64,000 nucleotides of DNA from positions 19,669,289 through 19,733,288 of the forward strand of contig NC_045146.1 in the NCBI RefSeq assembly GCF_008831285.2. Direction: 5' to 3'. This document shows positions 11,182 to 24,514 of this stretch, in pieces. Source of the stretch: Nymphaea colorata (lineage: Eukaryota > Streptophyta > Magnoliopsida > Nymphaeales > Nymphaeaceae). Under the pieces are notes generated by a model. That model ran no database searches. It was not told where the DNA came from and worked only from the letters and a program-made list of their open reading frames with translations. The translations under genes and the position numbers were made by a program. Positions within the stretch are counted from its first letter, which is position 1. Each line of letters starts with the position of its first letter.

Positions 11182-14100
11182 ACACACACATACATACACA
11201 CATGTACAAGCACAGATCATGGGCGCCTACACACACACAGAGAGCATCATATGCACAGGGTCTCAGCTTGAATGGCATCAAGGCCTGCACCAAGCAGGGC
11301 CAGTCAGGACAGGTCAAAAAATGAGTCTTTTGTCTTAAGTGCAATATTGATCAGGGCGACGCATTGGCTGAACCAGTGAGAAATTCCATCTGCAGATTTC
11401 AGAATCTCTTCCAAGGCGGGTCAGGATTTGACTAGACCAGGGCCGGATGGGTACAGGTCCTAAGCAACTTGTACGGCCGGTATGCAAACAATGTGTGGAC
11501 CAAAGTCCTTGAAGAGAGCACAAAGATACCGAGTCGCTGTCAGGGACCTGGTCTGGGTAAGGCAAATTCCATCCTGTCCCACTGGGCTCGAGCCTTTGGC
11601 AGGATCCACACTCATGTCTAGCTACGTCCACAAACTTGGCCTCGCCGGCCGTACCCATTGGCCCATACTGTGCAACCTTGGTTTTGTTTTTAGCCTGTTG
11701 TTTATACCAAACGCGTAACAAAGTTACCCTAGTTACAAAGCCAAGGATCGATGTAAGTGGTTTGGGTTCGGGTTAGATAGGTAACTTGGAGATTGGATCC
11801 GAGCAGGGCCTCCCAACGATAGAAAATGACAAGACTCTTAGTAAAATCAGATCTGACCCATTTAGAAACCCTAATTTGTTCATACATATTATTTCTGCAC
11901 TAAGGCCCAGACCAGGTGGTGTCAAATCAAATTTTATGGGCACGAGCCTGGACAGTCTGATTTGCAGGCAAGATTATGATACGAGCATAGTCCATGACTG
12001 GTAAACAGACTGGTTCAACGCCAGAGTACCCATATCCAAGCTGGGTTTGGATAAACCAAAACCAATGAGATATATATATATATATATATATATAATCCTT
12101 CACATTCATCTGGCCTCTCACATAAGTAGCCTAATGGCTAGAGAAAATCCAAGTTATATATTACACACACATATTAAAGGTGTGCATTGTAAGATCCTCG
12201 GTTTAAATCACTTGTTTCTTGAAACAAGAACATTCTCAAGTTTTATCCAATCGACTTCATACACAAGCAGATGCAGCTTTAGACCTTTTGGGCAAGGGAA
12301 AAGGAGAGGCCTTAGCTTCTCAGGCTCAAGTTGACTATAAAGAGTCAAAACTAATCCAAACTAAGTTTAACTCTTCAAAACTTGACTTAAATGTTTTGCA
12401 ACCCACAGAGGTTGGACTAATGAAGTCGATCCGTCTTCAAGGTGCGACGCAATGACACGAATTTTAAAAATTTTATATTTGATAAAAGATCGGTTACGTG
12501 AAAAACTTGTTTTTAAAGTTCGATTCAAAATTATTAAGAATAACAAATAATATTAAAATAATACTGATACGCATTGGCATTTACGTCAGCATGTTTGATC
12601 CTATATGACTAAGAAAAATACCAGAAAATAGTGTCCATGTGACGTATATAGACTCAGTTGGTTCGCTGCCAAGTCATGCAAAGCCCTTCAGAATGAGCAG
12701 CCAACTGCTCAAAAGAAAAAATGCAGTTCTCCCCACCAGGTCCCCATCTCAATTAAAAAAGAAAATACATTAAATTTAAAAAAAAATTACTTGTTCTATA
12801 TAAAAATTTTGAAAAATGGTATTTCGGTCTGTGTCAAAATTTAGAAACTTTAATTCGGCCCCCTCATGAAAAATTTCTGTCTCTCCCCTTGCGCCCCACA
12901 CTGTATTAGAATACTGTATTTCAAATCAATTGCTGAGTTTCAGCTCTCAACCATGTTAAATTTCAAGGTTAATAGAAGAGGTCAGAGTGATAGTATGGAG
13001 AAGCTTGCACTGCCTGGTTTGATAGTAGGAACTAGAATTTGGAAAAAGGAAAAAAAAAAAAAAATCTAATCTCACTCCTCTTTCATCTGATTTGTAAGCT
13101 CCCCATATTGCCAATCAAAACAAAGAGAGATGATGTATAGCCTGGGAGAATTGAGAGATGCTGGTTTAGTTACCATGTAATATGATTAGTATAAATCCCT
13201 TCCATGTTGTTCTTTATCATGCCAACAAAGCCTAGCAAAAAAAAAAAATGCAAATCTTTCATAAAATAACGTTGCCATGAAAAAATCTAATACATAATGC
13301 ACAAAAAAAGTTATATGTTTGACACTGGACACAGTAAAGCAAGTGTAATTAGACACAAGAGCTTCTTTGAATGTACGAAATGTTTCGTTTTGTGGACTCA
13401 TAGGGCTTGCATGCAATGAAAATGCGAGAACAATACACCCTATAGGGATGTTATATATATATATATATTCACATATTCGGATTTTAATATAAATGAAGAA
13501 AAACCAAAAACTGAAAGCAAAAATCCAAGTCCTTGGGATCCAATTTTTAGGTTCACATATGAATTTGAATCCGACTTCTAAACAAAGTCCATGATACAAC
13601 TTTTAAAATGTATAGACATTGGATATAGGATATTTATTTAAACCTAAATTCCATCCGAAAGAACCGAAGTCCATTCTTAAATCTAAATCCAGTCTAATTT
13701 TTTAATTATATCTCAAAATTTTTTCATATTATTTTTTTAGGCTATTCGGTCAGATATTGGACCTAAAATCGGATTTATTGGTATGTATATATATATGTGT
13801 GTGTTGTGTTGTATTCAGCAGCATGCTGCTCAGGTGGTCCTCAAAATGGCAAGGAACAGGCACCCACCTCCTTGGTTGATCCCTCCTAAAGGGTGTGTTT
13901 ATCGTTTTTGATAAAAAATTTGGTTTCCCCTTTTCATTTTTGTTCTTAAAAGAATGATTCTAGGGCCCCAACATACAACCTGCCATCCAAGATATCTCTC
14001 CTATTTTTGCTTGGGAAAGAAAACGACGTCACAAGGTAAGGTGGGCGGCGCACAAGATCTGTGGGTATCACTGATTCAACTCAATGCTTGAGCCAAACGG

Positions 14101-16320
14101 CTAAAAATCCCCTGAGATGGAGCAAGGAACAACGGAAAGGAGCGCCGAAAATAAAAGTTTTTCTAGACAAAGATGAAAATCTCTTTGTAACTCAGCTATT
14201 TAATTATGGCTATTTATTTGAAGTAGGTGAATGATTGACATGAGAATAAAGAAAAAACAGGTGCAGACTAATAATAATAGATAATGAAAATGTTCATCAT
14301 TTTTTCATAAAAGATTTTTTCCTCTTTTATGATTGACATGAGAATAAAAAGAAAAGGTAATAATACATAATAAAAATGTCCATTTTTTTTTCTAAATTGT
14401 TCTGGATATAACGGCTTTCATTAGATGACCAAATGATCAATCGGCCAATTGTTATGATCGAATGACTTTGTATGTTTTTACGACACTAATAACTGTCACA
14501 AATAATGCATTTTGCTAAAAGTGGTTGCTTGTTTAGTCATGGAATGCATCATTGAGGACAGCTTTTGGTAGTGAAATTTAAAAAAAAAAAAAAAAGAACT
14601 TGTTGGGCCATAAAGGTATAGCGGGCAGATTTTAATATATATATATATATATAAGAAAAAAAAATGCTCTATGTTTAATTCTTGACGTCTGGTATGAAGG
14701 GAGCACTAGGTGGCATGGCATGTGTGACGTCTTATGCAGGAACGCCGGAGCCCGGCAGCTCCACGTGTTTCATGCTCTAATCCTGTTCTGGTGGCGCTCT
14801 CTTCTGGCCTGGTGGTTGTGGTTGCCACTCACCTCACCTGCAGATGACCTCCAAAAGTTGGTATCGTTAAACTGATCGATCTTGACATTGGAGAGTTGCT
14901 TTATGAACGGAAAGCCCCAGATTTTCCCACTTGCACAGAAAAGCAAAGCTTCTCTCAGATAGAGATAACAATCTTATAAGAACAGGTGAAGGTTTTGTAA
15001 GCTTTTTGCTGTTCATGACCTCTTCCTAGCAGTTAGATGCCTTTTATCTCTGTCACAGCTACCATCTTGCTTATGCCAATGTCGACAGTAGAAGTAGTTT
15101 GCCGACTAAGAACAACCTATGTCACACAGGTGAGAGTTTTTCATCACTCGCAGAAAACAACAAGAAACAATTGATGAACTAATGAACTCAGATTTTCTCA
15201 ATAGTTCAATAAAGAGAAAGCAGTTCGCTTATTGCATACCTAAGCAGACATAATCTCAACTTATCTCACCAACAACTGGTGGAACCCACTCATGAAACTA
15301 TGTTTTTTTATATATGATTTCATGCAAGTTGGTTTCGTTTTTAGCTGTTTCAGCAATGTCTAGTGTCAACTTTTAATTACTTTGAAAATATTTTCAGATT
15401 TTTCTATTTCTAGATTGTTGTATATATATATTTTCTCATTTATTTTTTAAAAAAAGAATTGGTAATATCTTTGGCTGACTTACAACTGATTCAGCTACTT
15501 CGGTAAGTATGCCAAATCGACAACTCTACCAATTCGATTTAAAAACCAATTCTTACAACAAGGTATTCAAGTAGTCTCACTGAAAGTATTAAATCATCCT
15601 GGATTTGGGCAATTGTATCAGCTGATGGAATATTATATGGACCCAATATCCTTCATTTTGTATGGTTTGCCTTAGTACCTAAGTCACATAGGCATGAGTA
15701 TGAGTTCAGATGTGACCATAGAAATCCAGTTGTGGGCGCGACAATATTAAATAATGTGAGTACGAGGATATATATATATATATATATATCCGTCCTCTGC
15801 AAGGGGAGCAGTTGAATCCATCACGTATGTTTTTTTTTTTTTGACTTTTTAAATAATTAATATATGAAAGTGGGTCGTTCATTTGGACGGCCCAAACCAG
15901 CCGAGCAAAATACTTAGGGGGTTTGGCACAAAGAAAACTATTTTCTCTACACACACGTAAATTTTACAAAACTTTAAAACGAAAACAGCATTTAAATAAA
16001 TAAGTAACATAAATGAAATTAATACATGTTAATGACCAATAATTCTAAAAACCAGGATAAAGATGGAGCTATAAACATTATAATTCACTTAGAATCAGTA
16101 GTTGGGAGTATTTTCAACAACAACAACAAAAAAACCCAATAATGTCATCTACATGTTTTACCATGTCGTTATTGTGACCTTGCTAAAATGTTCATCTGGC
16201 TTGGTTCAATAATGTATATTACTATTAGAGCCATAATAATTAGAGCCATAATAATGTAAAGTTTTCGTGGATTGAAATTATCTTTTATACTAATTCCAAT
16301 TTTTTTTTATATGAAGAAAT
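11182..16320. other. Intergenic, microsatellites and A/T tracts
   Basis: No gene could be supported. Landmarks are (TA)n at about 12070-12094, 13450-13470, 14635-14655 and 15769-15792, poly-A runs near 13048 and 14580, and poly-T near 15830. A GC-richer block at 11335-11720 has overlapping open frames on both strands but no recognisable protein. A lone transposon-like end (CTAAGTCACATAGGCATGAG) occurs near 15678. Confidence 0.5.
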
Positions 16321-16329
16321 AATAATTTT

Positions 16330-16560
16330 TTTATTTAAATATCGACTGATACGAGTCGGTATAGTCCTACTTCAATATAGACTCGTATCGGCCACTATCT
16401 AGAAAGGACCGTTTTCGCCAATATATTTGTAGGCCCATGTCTTTTTTCTCATCCGACGGCCCGATACGATACTTGTTGGTATCGGTCACTGTGAAATGAT
16501 ACTGACAACATTAATTTGGACCAAGAGAGGAAACCATAGGGAGGCCGATACGGGAAACAG
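16330..16560. repeat. Degenerate GATACGATAC/GGTATCGG-type repeat
   Basis: Words such as CTGATACGAGTCGGTAT, CTCGTATCGGCCACTAT, CCGATACGATACTTGTTGGT and ATCGGTCACTG recur in both orientations over about 200 bases. This internal inverted repetition is typical of a decayed TIR-type repeat. Boundaries are unclear. Confidence 0.35.
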
Positions 16561-16884
16561 TAGTGGAAGAGGGCATGGCCGTCCGCCACAGATGCTTAGC
16601 CTAGGGATGTAAATGAATCGGGTTCGAGATGAAGAACGAAAGCGAATCCGATGCGAGACGCCAAATACATTGAGTCGGGTTAAAACGAAAAATGATGTAA
16701 TAGAAAAAAAATCTCGAACACCGGATCCGACTCGTTGTCATCCCTATCCCTATTGCGAACCCACCACAAAAACCTTCATCGAAAATCTCGGCGTACGATT
16801 CCGTCGACAAATTGTCAGACCAGATCATACATACCATGCTAAAAATACAAAAGTCGGATTGCCCACGAGAAATATTGAGAGATA

Positions 16885-18587
16885 AAAGAGGTCTTGAAAG
16901 GACATTGCCCTCTCTCTCTCTCCCTCCCTTCTCGTTCCCTCTCTCTCTATCTCTAAAACTATGGTGAAGAGTACAAGCATTGTAGTAAATGGAGGTTTGA
17001 GCAGGTGGTGACGCAATCTTTGAAAGTAACCATACAATGGCAGCCATGAATGGACGTGTGAAGACTGAAACCGCATACGCAGACTACTGTAACAGGCTCG
17101 TCTTCCTAAGCTCCCATCTGCTTCTTATACTTCTCTGCCTTGCTCCTCTTTCCTTACTCCCATGCCTTTCCCTCTCTAGCCTTTTTATTTAAGTATCTTA
17201 ATTTTCTTTTTACATGGTTATAGCAATTTGGGGTGCGTTCTTGGTTGCCTTTCCTGCGGAATTTTGGGATTTCTTCCTCTGTTTTCGCTTGTGGGACTGG
17301 GTGTAAAGTTTTCTGAATTTTCATGATAATTTCTTCTTCGTTTGTGTTCTTCCACAGTTCCATGTTAACTTCTCCTGTTGTTACATTTTTTATCTTTAAG
17401 GAGCACTGTTTAGTTGGTTGATTGCATTCTTTTAGTATGTCTGAGGAAAAAAAAAAAGGAATTTATGGATTTATGAATTTGGTGTTCCCCATTGACTGAT
17501 GCATATAATAAGTGGTTCATGTTTGTTTCATATTGCAAGTTTCAATTCTCCCCCGCTATCTGCTTTGTTGCGTGGGTAAAAGAGAAATGTTCGGTTAAAG
17601 AATGTTACCTTTTCTATTTCGAAAGATGTTGGTTGGCCTTTTGTGTTTGTCTTCTGCTATGTATGTATTTCGTTTATGCGCTTGTAGACACAAAGGATGG
17701 ATTCAGATGATGATTGCACTATAATTATGATTGCAATTTGTACTTTGTGTTGCCATGTGGTATGCTTTTAGCCTCAAAAAATTGGACTGTATCTTCACAA
17801 GCAGACTTTTTTCTTTTCCTGTACATATCCATGCTGGTCTGCTTTTTCAATGGGTTTACCTCATCTTTTTGCCTTTCCACTTGATGAAAGTGCTATCTTT
17901 TATGTAAACCTTGTTAGCAACTACTTGCGTTCCTGTTACTTTTCTCCCCTTGTAGAAGGCTTTCTTGTCTGGAAACTTTATCTCTTTACTTCTCATGCTG
18001 CCATACCCACAGTAAAGTAACCTCTCTCTCTCTCTCTCTCGCTTACGCACACACCACATGCATGCATAAACTACATACATGTAGTCATGTATTCTGCAGC
18101 TTTAGTTCGCTTGTCTATTTGCCTCTCTTTCTCTCCCCCTCTGAAACTTAAGCTTCGCCTGGCTTCCTGTTTCACTCTCTTCGTTAGACCTTTATTTCAC
18201 GTTTCAGTGTTTTGAGGTTGTTTTTTTCTTCTGAGATCTACCTGACATGCACAGCTAACTTTGTATATCATCTGGAATATGAGAAATTCTCACGAGTCTT
18301 CCCAGTTATTCTGGCATATATTTTGTTGCATGATATTTGATATAGACCTGATCTTATCCTTCATATATTTCTAGCTGCATCCTTTGTTTCACAAATTCCT
18401 TGTGGTTCCTTCTACTGCTGTCTCAGCCCAATTTCTCAAACTCTCCTCTTTTGATTAGTTAGCTTCTTTGGGCTGTAAAATTCGTTTATATTTCTCATTT
18501 TTTGGCACTTTCAGGTGTAATTTCTGTACTGCAGCTTTGCTTTCTATTTGAGCACTTATCTTCAAAGTTCTTGGAGACGTATTCAGC
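16885..18587 (+). promoter_or_regulatory. Probable promoter and 5' leader of the Aux/IAA gene
   Basis: CT-rich tracts at about 16905-16950 and 18020-18040 and a long T-rich region precede the first recognisable Aux/IAA exon. An acceptor-like ATTCAG sits directly before the exon at 18587, so at least one upstream exon probably exists and this region would hold it. I searched it by eye for the usual first-exon motifs (an LxLxL repressor motif and the GWPPV degron) and found neither. The position of the transcription start is unknown. Confidence 0.4.
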
Positions 18588-19335
18588 ATGCAGAGTGAAA
18601 GGACAGGGGATTTCATGTTTGTGAAGGTGAACATGGACGGAGTTCCGATAGGCAGAAAAATTGATCTGAATGTCTATAGTGATTATGATCAGTTGGCTCG
18701 CGTCGTTGAGGACATGTTTAAGAAATTTATTGCAGGTTTTAAAATTTCTCTCTAGCTTTGGTCTATTCTCTGATGTTTCTTTCCCTGTGACTCTCTCTCT
18801 CTCTCTCTCTTTCTCTCTTGCGTTTCTGAAATCCATTGGTTGGGCATGTTTCAGCGCGTAGAACTGGTGAGAAATCGACTGCTTTGACTGAGTCTAACAC
18901 TCCTGAGCTTCTGAGGAGAGAAGCCGATTATGTTCTTGCATATGAAGACAATGATGGGGATAAGATGCTGGTTGGGGATGTTCCTTGGGAGTAAGTCTTG
19001 TTTTTGAATCCTCCAGCTCCTATTGGAATTAGGAAATTCTTGCTCATGCTGATAATAATGTACCTCATGCCTCTTACAGAATATTCATGGCTACAGTCAA
19101 GCGGCTGCGGATTATAAGGGGCTCAGATGCTTATGAACTTGGTAGTGTTTATTAAGACCCCTTCTTTCTGATTTGGGATTTTCTAATGCGTAACCATAGC
19201 CTGTTTGGTTCACTAAAAGCTGAATTTGCACTTCTCTACTCGTGGTCGAACAGTGTATGACCAAGTTTAGGCACAGAATTTTCTTGAACTAGTTGGTTTC
19301 CTTGACATGGTCCATTATAAGTTATGATGTAACAT

Positions 19336-19366
<31 letters not shown>

Positions 19367-19551
19367 CATCATGCTGCAGGCATGACATAAAAACTTAGAC
19401 TGGGATTCCGCATCTTTAATGGGAGACTTATTATTTGTTTTGTACTTCTACTAATTTAAAGGCTTCTTGCTTTGATTTTTGACCGCGCTTGCCCTGGAAC
19501 TGTTTCATGGATGCAGCTGCTCCAAGAATGGATGAAGTCTCAGATATATGA
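18588..19551 (+). CDS. Aux/IAA protein, PB1 domain only (domains III/IV)
   Basis: Four exons join in frame: 18588-18735, 18855-18990, 19080-19141 and 19517-19551, all with GT-AG borders, giving 126 aa. Residues 8-49 are domain III ([20 protein letters not shown], with the conserved beta-1 Lys13). Residues 74-108 are domain IV, with the acidic OPCA-type loop [16 protein letters not shown] and the KRLRIIR basic end. Aux/IAA proteins are nuclear repressors that bind auxin response factors through this domain. The EAR repressor motif (domain I) and the GWPP degron (domain II), usually in exon 1, are absent. An in-frame stop at 18549 supports the ATG at 18588 if that sequence is exonic. Sequence is closest to canonical family members, so exon loss or an undetected upstream exon are both possible. 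A (CT)n tract lies in intron 1 and another in intron 3. Confidence 0.85.
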
Positions 19552-22500
19552 TTGATCTATGATGGGAACGGAGATAATTAGCATCTGGTTATTTTCCCCA
19601 ACAATGATTAAAGAAGTGAATGTTTTTCCAGTTTTAATGATTGCTCGAACGAGGAGCACACTGATGTACTTGGCAGTTGCATTCCCACAACGTTAGCCTT
19701 CTTCAGTAGAGCCTGTTGTAGAACCACAAAGCGCTATAAATCATTACCGCAGTTGTACTGCTCATGCTTGAATGATTATCAAATCCTTTTCCACGCCTTG
19801 ACCCTCTCTTCATAGCACACGTTTTCAGATAAAATAAAATCATGGTTGCACAATTTAATTTCTTCCCTTGAAAATTCTAATCACAAAAGGGGCATGTTAT
19901 ATAGAATTTTTCATAAATAAGAGGCATCCTTTGTCTGATGGTTTATAAAATTGCAGTTACTCTTCTGTTTCAATTCAGTCGACATAAAACTCTTCAGGTA
20001 TGAGATTTACCTGGGGTTGAAACTTGGTGTCTTCAGTTTTTTCATCTCTGGTCCTGGACAACTAAGCTGTTCCCTGACCTAATAACTCGTGAATCTATGA
20101 AGATGGATAAGAGCAGCATCAGAACATAAAGGATGCTTTTGGTTGGTTATATGTTTTGATGATTGCAGTGACCATATGAGAAGCATATTATGGATTTAAC
20201 AGACAATGTGTGAACTGGTTAATTTTCTCTCTGTTTTTTTCCTCTACTTTTTCTTTTGCATATGCATCTCTGCACATACAAATACAGACAGACCTGTGAA
20301 AAAAGCCTACAAGTTGTCAAACGAGTTCCCTAAATCAGGTGAAGGGCTCAGCAATTGAAGGAGGTCAAGGGTTAAATACCCATGTTGGAATTTCTTGCGG
20401 CAAGCCTAAAACATTGAGAACACTACTGATAGTGTTAAAAATTAAAGTTCCTAGGAGTTTTCACTGGGAGGTAACTGTAACAAAACACAGTAACTCTACA
20501 TAACCCAGAAACGGTAAATTTCTAATATATCGGAAATTAGTTTTTACTCAAAACAGGTGCGCATGCGCGTAGGTACAGACTCTGTCATTCTAGCGTGTAA
20601 GTTCAATACTTTAGCATTCAGCATGTGATCAACTTTAAGTAGACTGAATCATCCAACGCTTGACTGGTGCAACCCTTTGGGTAAATAAAAAATAGGAGTA
20701 GATGGTCAGAGGCTACTTGATAGACAACCATGCACTAGATTTTATTTTATTTTACTTTTCCAGGTGTTGGAGGCAATTCTTTGGAAAAAAAGATTAAACT
20801 TTCTCACTTGTTGTTCATGTTTGAACATAATAAAATCTTGAAATCCTGCTCAAGGGTATCCCTATGATGATAAGATCAGCACAAATCCTAAGGCACAGAT
20901 ACAAACGCATAAAGAATACCTGTATCTCAAGTGGATGCCCAGTTTTTTTCAAAAAATTGAACTGCAGAGCCACCACCAATGACACATCATACAAAAGCCT
21001 TGCAGACAAAAGGACAAGATGGGAGTGAGGAGCATGACAAGAGCAACTCTGTCTTCACTCATGTGCAGCAGAAGAGTCCAAGTAAAAGCACATGCATCCA
21101 CAAGCCCCAAGTTTAAAAAAGACTTCACTAGACACTGTTGTTAGCTGACTCTCCTTCCCTTTTTATTATTTTTTTAAAATCTTTTTTATTTTTACAGGGG
21201 GCCTCATGCAGAGCAATGGGAAGCACAGTTACCAAGAAGATACCCAGGTTTCAATTTGGGTTTTCTCCAAATTCGACCATGACTTATAACCAGTTGACAA
21301 ATGCATCTTTGCCTTACTGCTGTTGACAAAGACACCGTTTCCTTTTATCTTAAGTGCTTTGTATTAGTCTTGAAGTTAAATTTGGCAACTGAAATTGTTT
21401 TTTATTCAATAAAATGACATTAAGCACCCTTTTAAGAAAGCAGAAAAGAATGGATTTATACATATGCCAGTAAAACCTTTTGCTAAGTCATGACTATGTC
21501 AAACTACTAATAATGGCTGAGGTAATAAAAGAAGAGCCTTGTCTTAAGAATAAAAATTTCAGGGATGAATTTGTCAATCACAACAAGTCAGAGATAAATG
21601 TGTTAATTTTATAGATATTTAGGATGAATTTTGGAAAAAACTTTAATTTTTACTACACTTGCCAACAGGTGAGATTCAAACCATCACCTACTCAACCCTC
21701 ACCTATTCAACCCCATACCTACATATATGGGTCTCACATGGACAATAAAAATCTGATTTTCAGTTTTTCATTTGTGTGTGCATCTGAGCCTGATATTAGA
21801 CAACATTGCAACTGATTAGAAGCAAAAATGAAGTTTGAAATTAGTGACCAGGGTTTGGTCTCTAAAAATTTCAGTTTCGAGTTTGAAGCTGAAGTGGAAT
21901 CTGGAAAGTTTGGACCTGAACTTAGTTCAAACATTTTACTTCTCTAGATTTTACTGGGCAGCACCTTTTTAATTTCCGACTGTATTCCGTGCTCAAAATA
22001 AGGACATTTCCGTGCTGAGAAGTTGGCAAATTGTATGGAATAGAATATGGCTTCATGTTGCAGCAGCGCATAGACTTGGAGCAGGGACAGGGACTGTTTG
22101 TCCTGTCCATGGTCCATGTTTTGTGATTCTAATTGATCCTTGAGGTAGGGGACAGTACTCCTTTGAAAAATCAGATCCAATCAGTCATCTTTTGTCGAGT
22201 TCAACTCGGATAGTACCAAATGTCAGAACCAATTGCATCAGAAAAATCATCTCAAGTGAAATAAAAAAAAAAAGACATCTTTCTACTGATTTTACTTGCA
22301 TATTTTTACTGTGTTACTCTTGAGAAGGTCAAATTCATGGTAGTAACCCTTGTTTTACATAGATTTAACCATAAAAAAAGAAAAAGTAACTCCTGGGTCC
22401 AGTACAATATGCATGTAGTAAATTACACGCAACATGATTTCCCCAGTCAGTCTCTGTTCTTTTATGAAGGCTTGATTCTATATGCTGCATTCAAGGCAAA

Positions 22501-23040
22501 TAGACCTAATGACTGTAAATGAAGAATAAAATCACCTTATGATTGGATACTCTGGCAATATATGGAATATGTGAGATTACATGTAAAATCAATTCCTTTC
22601 CCTAAATTTCTAAGCATCACTCAACTAGGAATGTAAATGGTTATGACATGGTTTTTGGGTTTTTGATTTCTTTTAGCTAAAACCAGTTCATCTGGATCTT
22701 ATTCCCAGTGTATTCTTATTCCAAATCATTGTTACACTCAACATTATCATCTGAAAGACAGGCCTTCTGATCACTGCAAGAAAATTTTGACAAGACTCAC
22801 CACAATAATGAGTACAAGTCTAGTACTCTGGTTCCATTAAAAAAACAAGATCTCTTCAAGGCATTCCTCCTCCAAATTTACAATTCATTTGTTCTCTCTC
22901 TCCCTCCCTCCCTCTCTCTCTCTCTTTGTTACACATATATCAAGACAAAAAAAGAAAAATTGAACAAGTTCTAGAGAAAACTTGGAACTGAACCTCTTTT
23001 GAGAGTAGCACCAAATTCCCAGTAGCAGACATCTCAGAGA
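19552..23040. other. Intergenic, 3' flank of both neighbouring genes
   Basis: This contains the 3' UTR of the Aux/IAA gene (an AATAAAATC-like signal near 19833) and, at its right end, the 3' UTR of the minus-strand kinase gene, including a CT-rich tract at 22893-22926. In between only short open frames are seen. A GGTTAAATACCCATG patch near 20370 is weakly tRNA-like. The two genes converge here. Confidence 0.55.
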
Positions 23041-23070
23041 TTTGGAATTGATCAAGAAAAAAACATATGC

Positions 23071-24449
23071 TTAGAAGTATTCAAAATCAAGGTAAGAAGA
23101 ATCCTGACCATCAGCAGTAGTGGTCTTACTATTTGCACTACTCTGCCCAATGGGCTTCTTCTCAAGGTTGGGCGCTGCTTCCTTAAGACCAAGAATGCCA
23201 AGGTCAATAGGCTCTGGTATCTGTGGGGGCACAGTGCTCCTAACAAGTGCCCAATTCACACCTTCAAAGAAAGGGTGCTGCTTGATCTCTGTGGCACCCC
23301 TCCTATAGGCAATGCGCTTTTGTGGGTCTTTAACCAGAAGCCCCCTTATCAGGTCCCTAGCCGCTAGGCTCGCCGTCGGTGAGTCCGGGAACCTCAGGGG
23401 CTGACCAACCACATTGAACAATGTGGCTCGGTTCCCGGCGCCCTTGAACGGCGTAGTTCCGTGCAAGAGCTCGTATATGAATATCCCCAGTGTCCACCAA
23501 TCAACCGCGCTTCCATGGCCCTCCCCACGTATGATCTCCGGCGCCAAGTATTCATGGGTCCCAACAAAGGACATGGACCGGGCGTGGGTGGGCTCGGCCA
23601 TCAGCTCCGGCAGAGAGCCGCCGGCGAAGAGGCTAACGTCTGACTTCGACTTGCGTGACTTCCTGGGCAGGAGGCGGGGGAAGAAGGCCGACGGCTGGAT
23701 GCAGCCCGGCACCACGGACTCGCCGTCGAGGATGCCCATGCTGCCGCCGTGGACCGAAGAGGACTTGACCAGGGTTGGGCTGACCGTGCAGCGCAGGGAA
23801 AGGTCAAAGTCGGACAGCATAATGTGGCCCTCCTCTCTCACTAGAACATTTTCTGGCTTAAGGTCTCTGTACACAACGCCTAGCATGTGTAAGTACTCCA
23901 AAGCCAACAGCACCTCGGTCGCATAGAACCTGGTTCAAGAAGGTCCAAAGCAAACAGGACTCAGCAAAAACAAGCCTTACTTTTGTGCTTGAAGGAGTCT
24001 TTAAGCCTCAAAAAGTGTGTGTAGGTGCACGCACACACACTGTTGCGTGGATGACTTTAAGGTGTGTGTGTGTGTAAGGTAAATTTACATAACCAGTTTC
24101 AAAATCAGAATAATTTAATGCATTTCTAGCAACTACAATCCAATTATTATGACTCCTCCTTTTCTCTCTACTTATCCAATTATTATAACTTTATGTTGGT
24201 ACACTCTGGCAACTATCTCCTTTTTCTCTCCATTTAATGCTTAACTGTGAACACGAACTATGGAAAGAGGTATGGTTTGGATTTTGAGTTGCTTGAATTG
24301 AAGTTAACCAGATACAGTTTCATACACACACACACACACACAATGGGATGTTCACATTTAGTTACAATATTTTTTTAGCACAAAATTGAGTGGTTTGGTT
24401 TTTGTATCTTATCTAAATAGTCTGGTAGTTACCAATTTTTCATATTGTT

Positions 24450-24514
<65 letters not shown>

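Noticed and set aside
11335..11721. 128-codon minus-strand frame with a + strand partner
   Set aside because: No recognisable domain. Opposed open frames in a GC-richer patch are expected by chance; possibly decayed retrotransposon DNA, but no motif supports this.
13186..13599. 137-codon minus-strand frame
   Set aside because: Low-complexity peptide (Phe, Ile, Tyr) from A/T tracts and a TA repeat, without motifs or splice context.
23414..23926. 170-codon open frame on the + strand
   Set aside because: Antisense shadow of kinase exon 2 in a GC-rich part.
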